This document shows, piece by piece, positions 61,634 to 64,000 of a DNA stretch of 64,000 bases; positions within the stretch are counted from its first letter, which is position 1; each line of letters opens with the position of its first letter. The notes under the pieces were generated by a model. It was not told the origin of the DNA. It saw only the letters and a program-made list of their open reading frames with translations, and ran no database searches. The stretch is from CAWIVH01 sp963839475 (GTDB taxonomy: Bacteria; Acidobacteriota; UBA6911), in the NCBI GenBank assembly GCA_963839475.1, contig CAWIVH010000020.1, positions 62,001-126,000 on the forward strand, written 5' to 3'. The position numbers and the translations under genes are program-made.

Positions 61634-64000
61634 TCAATTCTGCAGCGTGCCGCGAGTAACGCCGATCTGGTTGATTAACTTCAGGTCGCGCCAGAGCCTG
61701 TTTCCCTCAATCTCGCGCCGAAGCAGTTGGCGGTACCGCCCGATGGTTTCCGAGACCGTTTCTGGCTTTTCTTCAAGGAACTCGATCCGGAAATGCCGGA
61801 TCCCGAGATCCGCAAAATGAAGGATAGACTCAGCGCCGGTTTGAGCCAGCGCATTGAACACGGTATTCCTGCAGCCGACATCAGCCTTCACCGGATGTTC
61901 CGCGCCGGCGCGATCGCGCAATTTCACCTGGCGGGTGTCACAGGGCCGGCCGCAGTTGGTGTAGTCTGTTCCATCCGACAGGAAGGCGCAAAAGATGCAG
62001 TGCTCCATGTGGAACATCGGCATGTGTTGGTGGATGGTCAATTCAAAAAATGAGGGGTTGGAAGTGCGAAGCAATCCCTCGAGCTGGTCGACGTTCAGGT
62101 CGTAGGATGCGGTCAGGCGCTTCAGGCCGAACCGCCGCAGAAGAAAATCCGCACTGAAGGCGTTAGCAACATTCAGGGAATAGTCTCCAATGCAGGGCAG
62201 ATCCTGGAAGTGCTCCAGATTGTCGTAATTTCGCACCAGGATTCCGTCCGCTCCGGCTGCGCGCATGATTTTGTGGATCCAATCCTCGCCCGGCTTGAAA
62301 ACACGCGGGGGCGCAATCCAAAGGCCCGGCAGATTCGCTTCATCAGCCCGATCCTCATGGGCTTCCGATTTAAATGACCGGAATAGGGCAACCGCCTCAC
62401 GATATTTCTTGGGATCTTCAAGTTCACAATAAACGGTTCGGACGTTCACCTTCAAGGCCGCTTCCAATTGATCCAGGCTCCGGACGAGAACTATGAGTTC
62501 CGCTTCACGGGCCGGCGGCCGATCAAAGCTCACCGGCGGCAACAGCTCGTGGAAGGGCCGGGGATCGTAAAGTTTCCAGCCCGGGGGCCGTGAAACCTGA
62601 GTCGAAAGCAGCTCCATTGCTTCCCTGCGCATGCGATTAAGCTCACTCAAAGGCAGGATGCAAGGTCCGGCCAGATTGCAGGTTAGGTCGCCAAGGTAAA
62701 AAGGCGTACCGCCCAGGCGTCCAAACTGTTCCCGAAGCTTTTCCGGAGTCAGCGGCTGTTTCTCGGCAACAACCAATGGGATATGGGATTCCACTTTTAT
62801 GGTGGAGTGACCCTTGAGCCGGACTTCCAGTTTCAAGGGATCGCCCGCCTCGCCACACACTTCCATTGTTACCGGTCTGCGGAAGCGGGGCTGATCGCCG
62901 GAGAATGTCTGCCGCAGGTGCCGGTTCAATTCAGGGTCATCGGTCTTCCAGATTTTGTCACCTTCGTGGACGGAATGAAAATCGATATCGCCGCGCCCGA
63001 ATTCCACGCGGGTCAGGCGAACTTGTGGCCGGAGGCCGTAAACACGGCCTCCCTGCTCATCCTCGTCTGGCCGTCCCGCATCAAAGCAGATCCCGTCGCC
63101 CGGCTTGAGCGGAGCCTGCAGGTCGACAAGAACGGCGTCATCCAAAACTTTTCGGACTTCTCCGAGGAAAACGCCTCGTTTCTTCCCGAAACGCCCATGG
63201 ACGAGCTCCTGATTATTGGTTCCCCCCAGCCAGCCGGTGTAAAGACCGCGGGAAAAGGCCATCTCCATTTGATAAAGGGTTTCCTTCCCAGCTGTCGCAT
63301 TTTCCATCGGGACTGAAGATGCGGCTTGCTGTGCGCTTCGCAAGGAAGGAGCAAAGGGCATTCGGCAGCCGGATTCAGCAGCGAGCTGATCCAATGCCCG
63401 GCGGTAAATTCCGGTGATATTGGCGACATATTCAGGAGACTTCAGCCGGCCCTCGATTTTCAAAGAAGCGGCGCCGGCTCTCGCCAGATCGGGCAATAGA
63501 TCCAAGGCTGCGAGATCACGGGGACTCAGCAAATAGCGGCGGTCCCCCAACGGGACCGATTCACCATCCGCAACAAGGTCGTAGGGCATGCGGCAGGCCT
63601 GGGCACAGACTCCCCGGTTCGCGGAGCGCCCGCCCAGCGATTCGCTCGTAAGGCATTGCCCCGAATAAGCGACGCAAAGTGCCCCATGGACGAATATTTC
63701 CAGCGGCAGGCAGGAATCGGATTCCGGAAAAGAGTCGCGGATCCGTTCAATATCCCGCACCGAGCATTCCCGGGCCAGAACAACGAGGCTGCATCCCAAT
63801 TCCTTGGCTAAACGCACCCCGGCTGCGCTTGTGATGGTCATCTGCGTGGATGCATGAATCGGAAAATCAGGCGAAATACAACGGATCAGGCGGCACACGC
63901 CTATGTCCTGCACAATGGCAGCGTCTGCGCCTGATTCAATCATGGCCCTCAGCCACGTCCCGGCGTCCTCGATTTCATCCGCAAAAATCAGGGTGTTGAA
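61634..64000 (-). CDS. U32 peptidase-family protein (RlhA/TrhP-like), 5' end outside window
   Basis: The frame is open to the window edge, with at least 788 residues; Met at 63943 is internal, since FNTLIFADEIEDAG continues in frame before it. The U32 signature is present (EIFVHGALCVAYSGQC...SANRGVCAQACRMPY), followed by SLKIEGRLKSPEYVANITGIYRRALD. A DUF3656-like middle and a second U32-like C-terminal half with HCIFC, CGRPC and GCRNTVFN complete the long form. Members of this family hydroxylate 23S rRNA or tRNA uridines using prephenate and an iron-sulfur cluster, not proteolysis. The cysteines fit such a cluster. It converges with the mutarotase-like gene, ten bases between stops. Confidence 0.92.
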   Translation of the reverse strand, partial: FNTLIFADEIEDAGTWLRAMIESGADAAIVQDIGVCRLIRCISPDFPIHASTQMTITSAAGVRLAKELGCSLVVLARECSVRDIERIRDSFPESDSCLPLEIFVHGALCVAYSGQCLTSESLGGRSANRGVCAQACRMPYDLVADGESVPLGDRRYLLSPRDLAALDLLPDLARAGAASLKIEGRLKSPEYVANITGIYRRALDQLAAESGCRMPFAPSLRSAQQAASSVPMENATAGKETLYQMEMAFSRGLYTGWLGGTNNQELVHGRFGKKRGVFLGEVRKVLDDAVLVDLQAPLKPGDGICFDAGRPDEDEQGGRVYGLRPQVRLTRVEFGRGDIDFHSVHEGDKIWKTDDPELNRHLRQTFSGDQPRFRRPVTMEVCGEAGDPLKLEVRLKGHSTIKVESHIPLVVAEKQPLTPEKLREQFGRLGGTPFYLGDLTCNLAGPCILPLSELNRMRREAMELLSTQVSRPPGWKLYDPRPFHELLPPVSFDRPPAREAELIVLVRSLDQLEAALKVNVRTVYCELEDPKKYREAVALFRSFKSEAHEDRADEANLPGLWIAPPRVFKPGEDWIHKIMRAAGADGILVRNYDNLEHFQDLPCIGDYSLNVANAFSADFLLRRFGLKRLTASYDLNVDQLEGLLRTSNPSFFELTIHQHMPMFHMEHCIFCAFLSDGTDYTNCGRPCDTRQVKLRDRAGAEHPVKADVGCRNTVFNALAQTGAESILHFADLGIRHFRIEFLEEKPETVSETIGRYRQLLRREIEGNRLWRDLKLINQIGVTRGTLQN

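Noticed and set aside
1..64000. tRNA, rRNA, CRISPR array, insertion sequence, phage or integrase genes
   Set aside because: Looked for in intergenic stretches and by motif; none seen.

Overview
The window looks like a chromosomal segment of an Acidobacteriota-type bacterium, probably from a soil or sediment metagenome. The inference rests on the density of FG-GAP/VCBS proteins with ASPIC/UnbV (CRTAC1-type) C-termini (seven genes), DUF2950 and DUF2490 families, multiheme cytochrome with TPRs, an NtrC/sigma-54 system and a moderately high GC coding background broken by AT-rich intergenic regions. I see no tRNA, rRNA, CRISPR array, transposase, phage gene or plasmid function.

Layout. 1-7.8 kb: end of a DUF2950 gene, a lipoprotein arylsulfatase, a small exported protein, two damaged outer-membrane genes (alginate-export type with an in-frame TAG; DUF2490 with a deletion and frame loss), a small membrane protein and an ornithine-cyclodeaminase-family gene. 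8-13.8 kb: a FecR-TPR-beta-barrel fusion followed by a CHASE2 adenylate cyclase. 13.9-15.8 kb: a small unknown protein, a nitrilase-family hydrolase and FabZ. 15.8-30.8 kb: two divergent, tightly coupled operons of FG-GAP/UnbV proteins, with TPR proteins and a membrane-anchored five-heme cytochrome c; the rightward one has a good sigma-54 promoter. 31-37.2 kb: a leftward operon of histidine kinase, NtrC-type regulator, UnbV lipoprotein, LRR protein and exported methyltransferase. 37.6-41.1 kb: a NitT/TauT-type ABC transporter, also behind a sigma-54-like promoter, whose binding protein carries an in-frame UGA where I expect a conserved cysteine. 41.2-44.5 kb: TauE-type permease, Fe/Mn superoxide dismutase, ClC channel.

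44.5-59.5 kb holds the most unusual set: a UnbV protein without an export signal, a TlpA/ResA-like redoxin, a carotenoid-oxygenase-family enzyme, an acyl carrier protein, an active ketosynthase and an inactive ketosynthase partner (chain-length-factor-like), two DUF1702-like proteins, an HMG-CoA reductase, a CrtI-like FAD desaturase, a TetR regulator and a cyclic-nucleotide-binding protein. UnbV and DUF1702-like proteins are the accessory families I associate with enediyne polyketide cassettes, but here they sit with a type II KS/KS-beta/ACP set. I read this as a candidate undescribed biosynthetic locus; the product is unknown. 59.5-64 kb: a sigma-32-like factor, a mutarotase-fold protein and a U32-family protein running off the window.

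How the genes may work together: the NtrC-type regulator could drive the two sigma-54 promoters (UnbV/cytochrome operon and ABC transporter), and the CHASE2 cyclase could feed cAMP to the cyclic-nucleotide-binding protein. Both links are inference from position and family only.
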